From Atherinomorus stipes (lineage: Eukaryota > Chordata > Actinopteri > Atheriniformes > Atherinidae), in contig JALJCO010010564.1 of NCBI GenBank assembly GCA_023101725.1, forward strand, positions 248,001-312,000: a stretch of DNA of 64,000 bases. Direction: 5' to 3'. Both the position numbers and the translations under genes were made by a program. Below the pieces are notes generated by a model, which did no database searches, was not told where the DNA came from, and saw nothing but the letters and a program-made list of their open reading frames with translations. The first letter of the stretch is position 1; each line of letters opens with the position of its first letter. This document shows positions 1 to 11,454 of this stretch, in pieces.

Positions 1-500
1 AGAGCTTTCTGATGCAGCTGAGTTGGAGTTGGTTTGTGAGGATAGAAGGTAGATAGTAGCAGAAATAACTGGAAATGAGGAAAAATGGAAACATGGAAAT
101 AGTTTCTGTCGTGTGTTTGTTTCAATGCCTGAAAGCCAAAATGGAGAGATGATATGCAGATGAGGAAAGACTTCACTGTTGATCTGGTGGTATTTCTACA
201 AAGTTCTGGTAGGAATAAATTCAGGTTCTGGTTGGTCTTTATGCTGCTATATCTATTGATACATTCATTTTACATCATTTTAGCCTCATAATCTGAAAAC
301 TGAGGCTGAACTGGAACATGATGTCTGGATGCTGACTGGGATTAAAGGTTCTGATGCTGACTGGGATTAAAGGGTTCAGCTTCTAAAGGCATGAAATAAA
401 ATGAACTGAAAGAAGATAAAAAGAAGACAGACAGACCAATAACAAAACACTGGCTCAGAGTTTTAAGGGTTAAAGCATTACAGAACTAAATACAGTTTCA
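1..500. repeat. dispersed repeat, copy 1 (partner at 29943-30990)
   Basis: The segment from CTTTCTGATGCAGCTGAG onward aligns with 29949-29993 and 30631-30990, including shared phrases around GATGATATGCAGAT and GGATGCTGACTGGGATTAAA. Here GATGCTGACTGGGATTAAAGG is present twice in tandem (about 330-372), once in the partner. No coding potential was seen. The TTAA at 470-473 is the unoccupied equivalent of the site used by the element at 30995-32784. Confidence 0.7.
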
Positions 501-1287
501 GATGACATCCCCTCCCATAACAGAAAAGGCTAAATTCACAATCGTAATTCAAATAACATGAAACTGAAAGAAATAATACTTTTTTAAAAATAACCAAATT
601 ATATTTTAGTAAAATAAAATATTGATTATAAATCATTGTTTAAAAACAATTTAACAAAACTGTCCTAGACACATTAGAGCTCCTTTCCCATGAACATGGA
701 CCAACATACCTGCCAACAGGTGCAGACGTTTGATTGGACGTTACAGAAAACACCTGATTGCAGTGATGGCCTCAAAGTATTGCCCGAGAACATTTTAGCT
801 TCGCAGCCCCATCATGCTTGTTTATTTGTTTTATATTTTGTGTTTGTTTTCAATATTTCTGTTAAACCACAATTCAAAATTAATGTCATGATTTTCAAAG
901 AATTTTTATTTGTTATACCTTTTGTCAATTTCAGCTTATTTCACTGACAGCTGATTTTTTTTAGTATTTAATTGGAGGGTGTTTAAACTTCTAAGTACAA
1001 CTGTATAAGTGCTGAATCCTGAATCCTGAGACCTGAACACAAACCTGCCCTCTGCTGTTATTTCTCCTTCAGAGCTCAGCAGTGACTCCATCCTGTAAAA
1101 CTGACGTCCAGCCTAGAGTGGATAGGTGAATGTGGTCCTGGCTCTGTGGAGGAGAGTCATGCTGTCAGAGATGCTGAAAGACAGAGTCCTGCTCTGTGAT
1201 CCACATACACTCCTACTCTGGAGGACCCAGGTCCTGAATCGCAGTTTCAGCACTGATGTGCCAAAATCTGTGACTGTGTCACAATGT
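501..1287. other. AT-rich non-coding sequence, nothing recognised
   Basis: No protein similarity, terminal repeats or RNA-like fold was recognised. The short ORFs lack coding features. Confidence 0.4.
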
Positions 1288-1414
1288 AAAAACCTCCGAT
1301 GGCCAAATGTGAAGCTATCTGGAAGAAGGAAATATTTGTAGTTCTCTCTTCATCCACAAGGGGCTCCAAAACAGAGAAAATTCCCATAGACTCCCATATT
1401 AAAAAGACCAACTT

Positions 1415-2227
1415 CACAGCAGAATAAACACGCTTGCAGCAGGAATAAACATGTTTACAGCAGGAATAACCGTGTTTTCAGCAGAATAAACACATTTACA
1501 GCAGATATAAACATCTTTACAGCAAAAAGAAATATGTTTACAGCAGAATAAACACATTTACAGCAGAAAAAACACGTCTACAGCAGGAATAAACATGTTT
1601 ACAGCAGAAATAAACACGTTTACAGCTGAATAAACACTCTTGCAGCAGATTTGACATGTTTCCAGCACATATAAACATGTTTATATGTTTATATATCCTT
1701 GTGTTTTCAGCAGAATAAACACATTTACAGCAGATTTGACATGTTTACAGCACATATAAACATGTTTACAGCAGAATAAACACGCTTGCAGCAGGAATAA
1801 ACATGTTTACAGCAGAATAAACACGCTTGCAGCAGATTTGACATGTTTACAGCACATATAAACATGTTTATATGTTTATATATCCTTGTGTTTTCAGCAG
1901 AATAAACACATTTACAGCAGATTTGACATGTTTACAGCACATATAAACATGTTTACAGCAGAATAAACACATTAACAGTAGGAATAGACATGTTTACAGC
2001 AGAAATAAACATGTTTACAGCAGATATAAACATGTTTACAGCAGGAATAATTGTGTTTTTAGCAGAATAAACACATTTACAGCAGATATAAACATTACAG
2101 CAAAAATAAATATGTTTACAGCAGAAATAACCACGTTTACAGCAGGAATTGACATGTTTACAGCAAAAATAATCATGTTTTCAGCAGAATAAACATGTTT
2201 ACAGCAGAAATAAACATGTTTACAGCC
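1415..2227. repeat. minisatellite, about 19-20 bp unit (GCAGAATAAACACRTTTACA)
   Basis: About 40 imperfect units alternate between GCAG(A)AATAAACAC and ACATGTTTACAGC forms. A higher-order block containing ATATATCCTTGTGTTTTCAGC occurs near 1692 and 1878. The paralogous copy at about 47465-47505 holds only one or two units, so the array expanded in this copy. Confidence 0.9.
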
Positions 2228-2254
2228 TGGTTTAAAATGTCATTTTAAGTTTAA

Positions 2255-2711
2255 AGGGACTAGAGGCAGGAATTAAAAAACAAACAAACATGCATGTCCA
2301 TTTTTTTTAATACTAATGGGTGATAAAGGGCTAAATACCAAAAAGAACGAGCCCACCCATGTCTCTCTCCGTTGCCTTGAACAGGCTGTGTGCTGCATAA
2401 AGCGCTGCAATTTGGTGTCCGAATTTTCGCGCTGCCCTGCGGACGTGAAATGACACTACATCCGCAGCTTTGATACAGCAAGAAGACGGTTGCGGTAAAT
2501 TCAAACACTGTAAGCGATAGTTATGGATTCTTCTGCCATCAGCAAACGATCCAGATCAACTGAAAGACACTAAAAAGTGGAACTACGAAGAAAAAGGTTT
2601 GTAAACAACATTATAGACTCGGTTTGTGCTCCCATGACAGCTTGGCTCGTGGCTGCAGTTACCTGAAGCGCCAGTCGCGAGTTTCCTTTCTTAATCTTGC
2701 CTCAAGTCCCT
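2255..2711. mobile_element. non-autonomous DNA element with TTAA target duplication
   Basis: TTAA at 2251-2254 and 2712-2715 bracket inverted ends AGGGACTAGAGGCAGGA and AGGGACTTGAGGCAAGA. The paralogous repeat at 47521-47545 has a single TTAA (47531-47534) and continues directly, so it is the empty site. TTAA duplication is typical of piggyBac-type (and some Kolobok) transposition. No transposase is encoded; the 457-bp interior is unannotated. Confidence 0.8.
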
Positions 2712-3239
2712 TTAATAGGTCAAGTTTACCTTCATGTCAACTGTGAGGGGGGTGAATGTTTTTTAATGTTTTAATCTTGAAATTACACATGATGAGGGGT
2801 GTTTCCTTTTGATTGACAGGCGGCAGACCGGATGTCGGCCTGCCAGCCGCCGGCTACCTGTTAGCTCCTTGTTTTCTCTCAGAAAGGTCTCAGTCTGCAG
2901 CAGAGCAGGAACATGGTAGTTTTTAGCAGCTAACAGCAAGTCCAAACACCCTTATCCTGCCGCTCAGGAGGCGAATCTTCGTTAGCTCCTGTTAGTTTCT
3001 TGGTCAGCATTTACCCAGAGTACGTCAGCTATCAATCATTTGCCCCGAGGCAGCGCTTTGCCCATTTTAGTATTTTCCAGGAGTGACGACACACATGACA
3101 CAGCAAGATGGCGACGGTTGGAAACGCCAAACTGGCTTTTCTGTTAGCTCCTCAGAAACTAGCGGGTGACGTCGCGGGAGGTTTGTCCACTTTTCTTTAA
3201 GGTCTCTGGTAATGACCAAGATTTGTGGCTGAACCCAAC

Positions 3240-3965
3240 CTCACATCCGTCTGAGCCTCATGTTCGCCAGGTAACACCGTCCAATCAGACTCCGACCCTG
3301 AACAGACTCACTGAATCTGTCTGGACGACTACAGTAAGACTGTTGTCGTTTCTCTGCTGCTTTTCTGCTCCCCTCAGATGAGAACAGATGTGTCTGTGCC
3401 GTGTTTGGATCCACGGTGATTTGGTTTTCGTGGATATTGAGAGGATCTGCTGTGTCTAGTTCTGGTTCTGGTGGTGACGGTAAAACGTCGGCTTCAGTGA
3501 GTGCTGCTGGGATGTTTGTTCATTCCTCTGCCAGACTTTTCTGTAGCTTATCTCTGCTCTGACGCAGCTGCGTCACATCCTCAGAGCATCTCAGAGGACG
3601 GATATGGAAGCTGGAGTGTGCAGACTCAGTGACAGCAGAAACTGGCCGTGATGCTGTGTGTCAGAGCTGCTCCAGCTCAGCATCCTCCCTCTTCAGCTCA
3701 GTGATCTCCTACTCCAGCTTCTCCTGAAGCTCCTCAGCTCCACTCACTTCAGTGTCCTGCTGGGATCTGATCTGCTGCTTCTCAGCAGCGTGATCGATGG
3801 CCTCCACCTCGCGATGAAGCAGCTTCACATCTTCCTCTCAGCCCTGGATTCTCTGCAAACTCTTTTTTACCTTCGTCGTCCTCAAGCTTCATCACCTCAT
3901 CGTGCCACGAGCAGACTCGCTCCTTAACTTTCTCAGAAGGGTCCATCAGCTTGTGTCTCTTAACC
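3240..3965 (-). pseudogene. TRIM (bloodthirsty-type) pseudogene: coiled coil to PRY
   Basis: Read on the minus strand, one continuous frame gives DVKLLHREVEAIDHAAEK, then EELQEKLE(stop)EITELK, DAELEQL(stop)HT, EDVTQL..SRDKLQ, and further on ITVDPNTAQTHLFSSEG, then YCSRPDRF and GRCY. This is the order in fish bloodthirsty-type TRIM proteins: coiled coil, linker, then PRY/B30.2 starting with a TxDPNTA motif. TRIM proteins are E3 ligases, many acting in antiviral defence. RING and B-box are absent, most of SPRY after GRCY is lost, and there are at least four stops. A deletion in the coiled coil (after DHAAEK) is likely. It is intronless over coiled coil to PRY, as in many fish copies or a processed copy. 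It adjoins the repeat that ends at 3145. Confidence 0.72.
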
Positions 3966-4499
3966 CTGTGAGCCCTGCGCCTATTTTTAGCTCTCTGCTT
4001 GAAAATTGCATAATGAAATGAGTAAAAGACCGTGTGATCGCTGCAATCACAAGGTCTAAATAAACACATTTGGAGTCCTGGTGAAGGGAACACTGAGATT
4101 TGTTAAGATATCAGTATAAGTTACTGATGGAGAAAAAACTGAGGATGGCACAAAAGTTCAAACTTTCCGGCTTGCCTATAAAAGAAAAGAGAAAAAACAT
4201 TTTTAGGATGAAGATATCAATATTCCCTGATAATTTTATCCCAATCTGTTCAGCACACCTGGTGGCCAAGGGTTATTAGAGAAAAACTTTTAGTTCTTTC
4301 CACCTGGGCTTTATCTCTGGAATATATATGTGCATTTACTCATCAGTAACATTTCTGCATCACTCTGACTCCTGCGGACACTATTCAGATTCTTCGTAAA
4401 TCCGTGTATATCCATAGTGAAGGGGCATTGAAGGGGGCGGAATGAATGGGCCTCTATATAAGACATAATCTGCAGAAAACTTCCTTAATTTTAATAATA
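3966..4499. other. non-coding sequence, nothing recognised
   Basis: No gene or clear repeat was recognised between the TRIM pseudogene and the MITE at 4500. Confidence 0.35.
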
Positions 4500-4778
4500 C
4501 ACTGTAAAAACTCAAATCTTACCAAGTATATTTTCCTCATTTTTAATCAAAGCATCTTATCACACTGAAAAGAAGACGAAATCACCTAAAGAGAAACATT
4601 TTAGTGAGATATAGGAACTATTTTTAAGACAAATGCATCTATTTTCAAGAAATATTATGAGAAAATTTCCATCGGCAGAATTTTTTTTTCTTATTACAAG
4701 CAAAACAAACAAACAAAACCACAACTTTTTCTCACTTATTTTCAGAGTGGCCAAGATGTTTTTGCTTGTAATTAGCAG
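4500..4778. mobile_element. MITE of the CACTGCAAAAACTC family, divergent copy
   Basis: Starts CACTGTAAAAACTCAAATCT and carries the family's internal phrases (GAGAAACATTTTAGTGAGAT, TTACAAGCAAAAC, GTGGCCAAGATGTTTTTGC). Related segments lie at 8307-8500, 9087-9368, 11957-12144 and 49525-49795. Non-coding. Confidence 0.65.
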
Positions 4779-4816
4779 GTCAGTGTGTGTGTGTGTCACA
4801 AATTCTTTGTGTCCCA

Positions 4817-5226
4817 TAGGGATGGGCGATATTTTATCGTGTGCGATATATTGTCAAAGAAATTCCCCACAATAACAATTTGAATTTATCGTTTTTATCG
4901 TGAGATGACAATTTATTAGGTTGTGTTTGCAGCTGCACTACTTTGTTTCTTTTAATAAGCCAAGTTAGTTTTGCTGTGTGCATCGTTTGAATAAATGTGG
5001 AATTTGGTCTCATATTTCAGATTTGTTTAATTGGTGTCACTACAGTTTTGCAATACAGGTGCACTACTTGAACTTAATTGATATAGTTTAGTGGCTTCTA
5101 ATATTTTGAAGGGCAGATTTATAATACAAAATATTTTGCCGATAGTTTTTATCGTCACTTATCGCTACCGTGATAAATAAGAGAAATTATCGTGATACAT
5201 TTTTTAGTCCATATCGCCCATCCGTA
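4817..5226. mobile_element. hAT-type MITE with perfect 8-bp TSD
   Basis: GTGTCCCA at 4809-4816 and 5227-5234 flank a 410-bp element with inverted ends TAGGGATGGGCGATAT and (reverse complement of the right end) TACGGATGGGCGATAT. The interior is AT-rich with repeated TTTATCGT. An 8-bp duplication and short inverted ends fit the hAT superfamily. No transposase. Confidence 0.82.
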
Positions 5227-5637
5227 GTGTCCCAATCAAATGACCTCACAAAACTTCACAATGACGACCTCACTCACACTGAAAACCAGAGCTGAAGAAG
5301 CCTCAGGGGTCTGTCGCACGAAGCAGGTTTAATGAAAACCCTGAGTTGTTTAACCCTGAAATTTGGGAAACTGAGTTTTCCGTAACACAAAGGTAGGTAA
5401 CTCAACCCAGGGAAAGAGGAGGAACTCTAGCCTGTTGCACGAAGAGGGGTAACTTAAACCCTCAGTCAGTTACCATGGTAACAGACTCTCTGAAACTAAC
5501 CTAGTCGGGAGCAGGTTAATGTGGAGAAACCGTGAGTTTCTCGCTGTCTCCGCCCACTTTCAGCCCCACTCACCGTTTCATTTCCTCATTCATTCGTTCA
5601 GTCAGCAGTGAGTTTTATCTGCTGCCGTCTCAAATAA

Positions 5638-6021
5638 GTCAGTCATTTTCTGTACCGCTTATCCAGTTCAGGGTCGCGGGGGTTGCTGGAGCCTATCCCA
5701 GCTATTATCAGGCGAGAGGCGGGGTACACCCTGGACAGGTCGCCAGTCTGTCGCAGGGCCAACACAGAGAGACAGACAAGCATTCACGCTCACATTCATT
5801 CCTAGGGGCAATTTAGAGTGATCAATTAACCTAACATGCATGTCTTTGGGAGGAAGCCGGAGTACCCGGAGAGAACCCACGCATACACGGGGAGAACATG
5901 CAAACTCCACACAGGAAGGCCACAGTTGGAATTGTTCGAACCCCCTCCCCAGCCGGGAATCGAACCAGCGACCTTCTTACTGTGAGGCTGCGGTGCTAAC
6001 CACCACGCCACCGTGCAGCCC
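5638..6021 (-). mobile_element. V-SINE (DANA-like tRNA-derived SINE), full length
   Basis: CCGTCTCAAATAA at 5625-5637 and again at 6022-6034 is a perfect 13-bp target duplication. On the minus strand the element starts with a tRNA-like head (GTGGTTAGCACC, then a B-box-like GGTTCGATTCCC), followed by the V-SINE core (TTTGCATGTTCTCCCCGTGT, then a CTCCGGGTACTCCGG block) and a 3' tail with GGATAAGCGGTACAGAAAAT. V-SINEs are transcribed by Pol III and mobilised by LINE machinery. The intact duplication indicates a fairly recent insertion. Confidence 0.9.
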
Positions 6022-6239
6022 CGTCTCAAATAAAACATGTTAAAATAAATCAGTCGGTAGGTTACAGACGAGTCCTTTCGATAAGGATTTCATGGATTAA
6101 GATGCTGCACGAAGGATTAAACATTTGGAGATCATTATCAGACCACGGATAGAAGTTTCATTTCCGACAGTTGTCATTTCTGACGTTACAGTTACACATC
6201 ACAGTCAGTTATCTACATACACAAGATGATCCGTCCGTA

Positions 6240-6340
6240 CATTTATAATATGGGGGGGGGGGTTTGTGGGAAATTTTTTTGGGGGGAGCAGAGGGGGGGG
6301 GGGGGGGGGGGGGGCCAAAAAAGGGGGGGGAAAAAAAAAT
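6240..6340. repeat. G-rich homopolymer tract
   Basis: Long G runs (up to about 22 G) mixed with A and T runs. It sits beside a MITE-like stretch (6345-6530) containing GGGTCAAATATTCAACCCAA and GTTATTTTTGACCCA. It may be a true simple repeat or poor consensus. Confidence 0.6.
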
Positions 6341-6344
6341 GTCA

Positions 6345-6530
6345 ACATTGTCGTCAATATAACCCAACTTTTGGGTCAAATATTCAACCCAACATTGTAG
6401 TAAAAAAATAAATAAATAAATAAAAACAAAAATCCAATTTTCTGGGTTGGTCCCTTTTAAACTCAGCAGTGGGTCAAAAATGAACCATCATGGGTTATTT
6501 TTGACCCAGAAGTTTTTAGTGTGTAGGATA
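6345..6530. mobile_element. MITE-like fragment with GGGTTAA/TTGACCC motifs
   Basis: CCCAACTTTTGGGTCAAATA recurs in inverted form as TTATTTTTGACCCAGAAGTT, ending TTTTTAGTGTGTAG. This resembles the common fish repeats that begin ACACACTAAAAA. The left end is lost in the G-rich tract. Confidence 0.45.
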
Positions 6531-6639
6531 AATGAAGCTGATCTCGCATTCAGATCCAGTCATTTCTTTTTTATTAATATCATAATAAATCTACACTTTA
6601 TTTGTTAATAAATAAAAATAAGTACATTTACATTTGTTA

Positions 6640-6651
<12 letters not shown>

Positions 6652-6685
<34 letters not shown>

Positions 6686-6694
6686 GTATATATG
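6652..6694. repeat. (AT)n microsatellite
   Basis: Uninterrupted TA dinucleotides followed by TATATG variants and a T run. Confidence 0.95.
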
Positions 6695-6904
6695 TTTTTT
6701 TTTTTTTTTACAAAGGCTAAATGTTTACGTCAAGCTTTATGCCTTCACTAATGGGTATAGGGTTCATTCCTTCAACAGTAGTATCGGCCGGTACACCCAG
6801 TGCAGGTATCGGCATTGGATGGGATTGGAAAAAACTGGATCGGTGCATCTTTAGTCACACTCACATGTTTCCTTTAAAAAAAATAAAATAAAAATTTTAG
6901 TTCC

Positions 6905-7030
6905 TTGTGACAGACTGGTGACCTGTCCAGGGTGTACCCCGCCTCTCGCCTGATAATAGCTGGGATAGACTCCAGCAACCCCCGCAACCCTGAACTGGAT
7001 AAGCGGTACAGAAAATGAATGACATGACTG
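6905..7030 (+). mobile_element. V-SINE 3' fragment
   Basis: GTGACAGACTGGTGACCTGT through GGATAAGCGGTACAGAAAAT matches the 3' third of the V-SINE at 5638-6021 in the opposite orientation. It is 5' truncated, as expected from incomplete reverse transcription. Confidence 0.85.
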
Positions 7031-7056
7031 ATTTTAGTTCCTAAATAAAAAAAATT

Positions 7057-7441
7057 AGGGCTGTCAAAAAGATTAATCACGATTACATTGCTTTTATCAC
7101 TTTTAGAAAATATTTATGGTTAAAGGTGTCTCAGCAGGAATTCTGCATTTCTCTTTAGTAGACTAAACTACTGAAACTCTGTCCTTACATGTCTCCCTAA
7201 AGTCCTTCAGACGGCAGCAGTTTAGCCCAGAATGTTGCTGATACGATCCTCACACGCTGACTTAATGTGAAGCTGAAATTCAGCTCTGAGTCCTGGACTC
7301 CTCACAGATTTCTGGCTTGGTTTTAGCCTTTAAGTTGTAAAACAAAAATGTATGTATTTTCTGCGTATAGCAGTACTAATTAATAAACCAATCTCTTGTT
7401 TAACAATGAGATTAATCTTGATTAATCGATTTGACAGCCCT
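7057..7441. mobile_element. MITE with GGGCTGTCAAA inverted ends (hAT-like)
   Basis: The left end AGGGCTGTCAAAAAGATTAA pairs with the right end, whose reverse complement is AGGGCTGTCAAATCGATTAA. The interior is about 340 bp and non-coding. This terminal sequence is very common in fish genomes. No clean 8-bp duplication could be assigned in the A/T-rich flanks. Confidence 0.75.
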
Positions 7442-8306
7442 TAAAAACTTTACTATAAATGAACAAACAAGTAAGGGTTAAATCAAAAGATGCTCACTGA
7501 GCATTAATCTGTGTCTGCGCACGTTCTCGCTCATCCAGGTGGTTTTAACGTGCAGCCCGTGCACCTGCATCATCCACTTTCCCTCCTACACCAGCCTGTC
7601 TTTAGCCCCGTTACCTCCGCAGCACAACAGCCTTTTTAAACTAAAGCAAGTCGACGCAGGGAGCCAAAAGTTCACGTGAAAATAGTGCAGTAATTGTCTG
7701 GAGAGCAAAGCTTTTTTATCCTCCGCAGCTGAAATGATTGCGATAGCAGTCGCTCATTTGTAGCGCTGCCCTCCGTCTGTGAGCAGCTGGTGGAGGTGAA
7801 TTATGACCCCGTTAATGCATGCTGGTCACATGTGCAGAGGACAAACTATCTCTGCAACAGATTCACTGATTATTTAATTCCCTGATTTCTTTCATCACTC
7901 TTGTTGAAGATAAGAGCGTTTCATGGTGGCATCATCATTTTAAGGACCCGAGCCGTTCAGGGCTTTGAAACCTTTAATTAAATCCTACTGTAACTTGAGC
8001 GCTACCTGCTTCACTGTGATTTATTTGCAGCCCAGCCCACAAGTCGGTGTACATGACCGCACTGAAAGTCACAGTGCTGCCAATAATCCGCTCAGTAATT
8101 CAGAAGAAGAACGTGTGAAAGCATCAAGGTGTCCCTGCAGCAGATAAGCGCCTCGTCCTTCACACACTCAGCACTTACACAACGCTGACAGTTAGGACTT
8201 CACTCATGACTTGTTAACAGCTCCGTCTCAGAAAACATGACGTTTCTCTTGTCCAGAGTGGCAGCTGCTTTCTGTCAGGCTGCTTCAGCTGAGATGACGC
8301 CAACTA
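7442..8306. other. apparently unique non-coding sequence
   Basis: Balanced base composition, no inverted ends and no repeat partner in the window. Nothing recognised. Confidence 0.4.
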
Positions 8307-9371
8307 CACTGCAAAAACTCAAATCTTACCAAGTATATTTTTCTCATTTCTAGTCAAAATATGTCATCACACTCAAAATAAGACAAAATTACTTGAAGAG
8401 AAACATTTCAGTGAGATAAAGGAACTTGTTTTAAGACAATGCATCTTATTTCAAGAAATCTTATCGAGAAAATTTCACATTTTATTGGCAGAAATTTTTT
8501 ACAAGGAAAAAAATCTTTCTTGTTTTTTCTTTTTTAAAAAAAATTATTTTAGTTTTTTCAATTGCTTACACACATTTTTAAGCTTTTTATCTTTTTCTCA
8601 AAACCTTACACACAAATCCAGTTATTGCTCATGCAAAATGCAAAAAGGCCCCTATCTACTGCAAAATGAAACTCAGAATTCAAAATATTGTAACCACATC
8701 TCAAAAGCAAGCATTTGTCTCACCTCACAAACACATTTCCCATTTTATCACATACTCGTGTACATCATTTACACACTGTTGATCTAAATCTAAAGCTCTC
8801 TTGTTTTTATTGATTTGCTTCATATATATGAGCAATATAAGAGGGAAAATAGAAAATAGAAGTTGACACAAGGAATAAGGGAACCAAAAATATTTTACTG
8901 TATATCCTGAATAAATCTGTTGCTGCTGTGGATGCAGTATTGTGTAGTACTGCAATAGTAATCAATGCAAAGTGCACTCATCACACATGGAGGAGGCTAA
9001 AGCAAAGCTCTCAGCATTGTTGTTATCCATGTTCAAGACAGATAGTTTGACTTATGAACTTATTCATAAACCTACATGTATGTCAACACTGCAAAAAGTC
9101 AAATCTTAGCAGATGTATTTCTCTAATTTCTGGTCAAAATTTCTCCTAACACTTGATATAAGACAAAGAAACATTTCAGTGAGATATAAGAACTTGTTTT
9201 AAGGCAATGCGTCTTACAGTATTTCAAGAAATCTTATCAAGAAAATTTTGCTTAATGTATACCATTGGCAGAATTTTTTGCTAACATATTACAAGCAAAA
9301 CCCCCCTTTTTTTTTAACTTATTTTGCAGTAAGAGTGGCCAAGATTTTTTTGCTTGTAATACAGTAATTTA

Positions 9372-11454
9372 CAGTTTTTCTCAATTGCTAAAACACCATT
9401 TTTGAAATGTCCCCTCAGTTTTTCACAACTTTAAACACTAAACCCCAAACTCAAACTACTTTCCCAAAACCTCTGCTTCTTGCTGCAAAAGGAAGTTACT
9501 GACTCAAAACAGCATCACCTGGCCTCAAAAAGTGACACTATTGTCAAATCATGCCCCAAGCACAGCAAAATGTAAACACTACAGAGCAATCAGGAAACAC
9601 TAGAAGGAAAAAAGGAAAACAGTTCTCAGAACATCATGCTGTCAAAATATATATGTGACATGATGCATTTGGTCTGATGTAAATTTAAAAACAAAAAAAA
9701 AACATTTTCACAGCATGATGTTCTGAGAACTCTGTTTTCCTTTTTTCCTTCTAGTGTTTCCTGATTGCTCTGTAGTGTTTTACATTTTGCTGTGCTTGGG
9801 GCATGATTTGACAATAGTGTCACTTTTTGAGGCCAGGGGCCTCATGTACAAAGAGTTGCGTGGATTTCCTACTGAAACCTGGCGTACGATCAAATCCTGA
9901 AAACGTCATACGCACAAAAGTTTTCAGATGTATGAAACTGTGCGCACGCATGGATCCAAGTACTTTTCCTTTGTACATCCCAATCAACGTGGAATTGAGC
10001 GCACATGTTGGAGTACCTGACACCTCCCTGTCCACACCCCCAACATAAATACGCAAATGACATTTAAATGAGATCTGCAGCGGAGATTCTCCTCTCTGCA
10101 CCATCAGAAAGTCAAAATATGAGCATGACAGTGAATGAAAATGAAAAAAAAAATCACGGAGAACAAACTTGAGGCAGCTTGTTTAAGTATAAATGCGCAA
10201 AAATGTGAACTTTAACACGCTGTTGTCCGGCAACACACCCAACAGAAAAGTGAATGGGACAGTGTGTGTCGCGGTCAAAGATGGGGGGTCAGAGTCGCGC
10301 ACACAAGCCGAAAAACGAAGTGGTCCAACTTCAAGTTGGATGTGAATCAGAGGACGGCTGCTCGTGACTGCATTTCGTCTTTCAGAGGTGGTGGGAGTTC
10401 ACGCGGGTGACTCCGGTTTTTCTAAAGGTAAATAAATATATATTTGTGAAACGTGTGTTTATACAGTCGCCTCCTCACAGCCTGATGTCACTGGAAATGT
10501 TGTATTTATTAGCTGACACAATCTATTACCATAAGAGGACGTGCAGCATTGGGAATTCCTCCTGCATCACCTGCGTCACAGCCTCGGGGGTTTCCTCATC
10601 CCGGGACGCAGATGTAACCGACCTGCTACTGTTAAATCGCCATACCGGCCGAGTCCCCCCCCCCTCCCCTGCTGTGTTGGTATAAGTGATTGAACAGATC
10701 ATCCTATAGATGTCCTCACAAATTAAGTGCATTAATAAACAAATCGGCATATAAGTGAATTTACTCGCCGGAGCGCGTGGAGGCACAGCTGGGTGTGTTG
10801 CCCCCCCAGCCTGGCTTCAGCTCTGTGCACAGAGATGTCTCTGGGAACTTAAAGCGTCTGACCAGCCAGTTATCATTAAATCAGTAAATCTTCTCGACCT
10901 CTAAAAACACTCTCTGCATATCCACCATTTCGAACGTTTTCTTCCATCTAAAGCAGCTGCTGGAAAGGAGCCTATTTTTGCTCCACTTTGCGCTTTTATA
11001 TCCACACATAATTGCAGACGCAGGTGTTAATTGTTTATGAGGGCTGTTTGTTCATGTGTCTGACCACATCACTCAGTCTGGGGATGGTTGCTTTCACATT
11101 TATTTCTTTTAACAGTTTCCCAGCGTTGCCTCCAAGTGTCGCCAAAGTCTCCACAGCTGTAGAAACGTTAGTACGCAGCCATGAAGTTGACGTGAAGCAC
11201 CGCACATTTCCACGGTCACTCCATTCTTGATACATCTCGACTTTACCGTGGAAATGATCGTACGCCACGTTTTTGTGCGTACGAACCCTTTGTACATGAG
11301 GCCCCAGGTGATGCTGTTTTGAGTCAATAACTTCCTTTTGCAGCAAGAAGCAGAGGTTTTGGGAAAGTAGTTTGAGTTATAGGATTAGTGTCTAAAGTAG
11401 TGAAAAAGTGAGGGGACATTTCAAAAATAGCGTTTTAGCAATAGAGAAAAACTG
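9372..11454. mobile_element. foldback MITE with TA flanks, about 270-bp arms
   Basis: TA at 9370-9371 and 11455-11456 flank ends CAGTTTTTCTCAATTGCTAA and (reverse complement) CAGTTTTTCTCTATTGCTAA, consistent with Tc1/mariner-type TA insertion. The left arm 9372-9642 is complementary to 9710-9836 plus 11305-11454, almost perfectly near the 67-base loop. The right arm is split by the element at 9837-11304. Confidence 0.8.
9837..11304. mobile_element. 1.47-kb non-autonomous element with GGGCCTCATGTACAAAG ends
   Basis: Both termini read GGGCCTCATGTACAAAG inward, and CAG is duplicated (9834-9836, 11305-11307). The left foldback arm gives the empty site (GAGGCCAGGTGATGCTG in inverted form), so the boundaries are well defined. 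A 3-bp duplication with G-rich ends would fit PIF/Harbinger, but that class assignment is inference. No transposase ORF was seen. Confidence 0.75.

Larger units (their letters stand above)
1288..3145. repeat. dispersed repeat, copy 1 (partner at 47337-48193)
   Basis: Both copies share a GAAGAAGGAAATATTTGTAG block, a GGGGCTCCAAAACAGAG block, GTCAACTGTGAGGGGGGTGA, a GCAGACCGGAT..CGGCCTGCC block, and an end with CAAGATGGCGAC. This copy is longer because of an expanded tandem array (1415-2227) and a TTAA-flanked insertion (2255-2711). In the partner, 8-bp direct repeats mark the ends, suggesting a hAT-type DNA transposon, but no clear terminal inverted repeat was seen. Confidence 0.65.
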
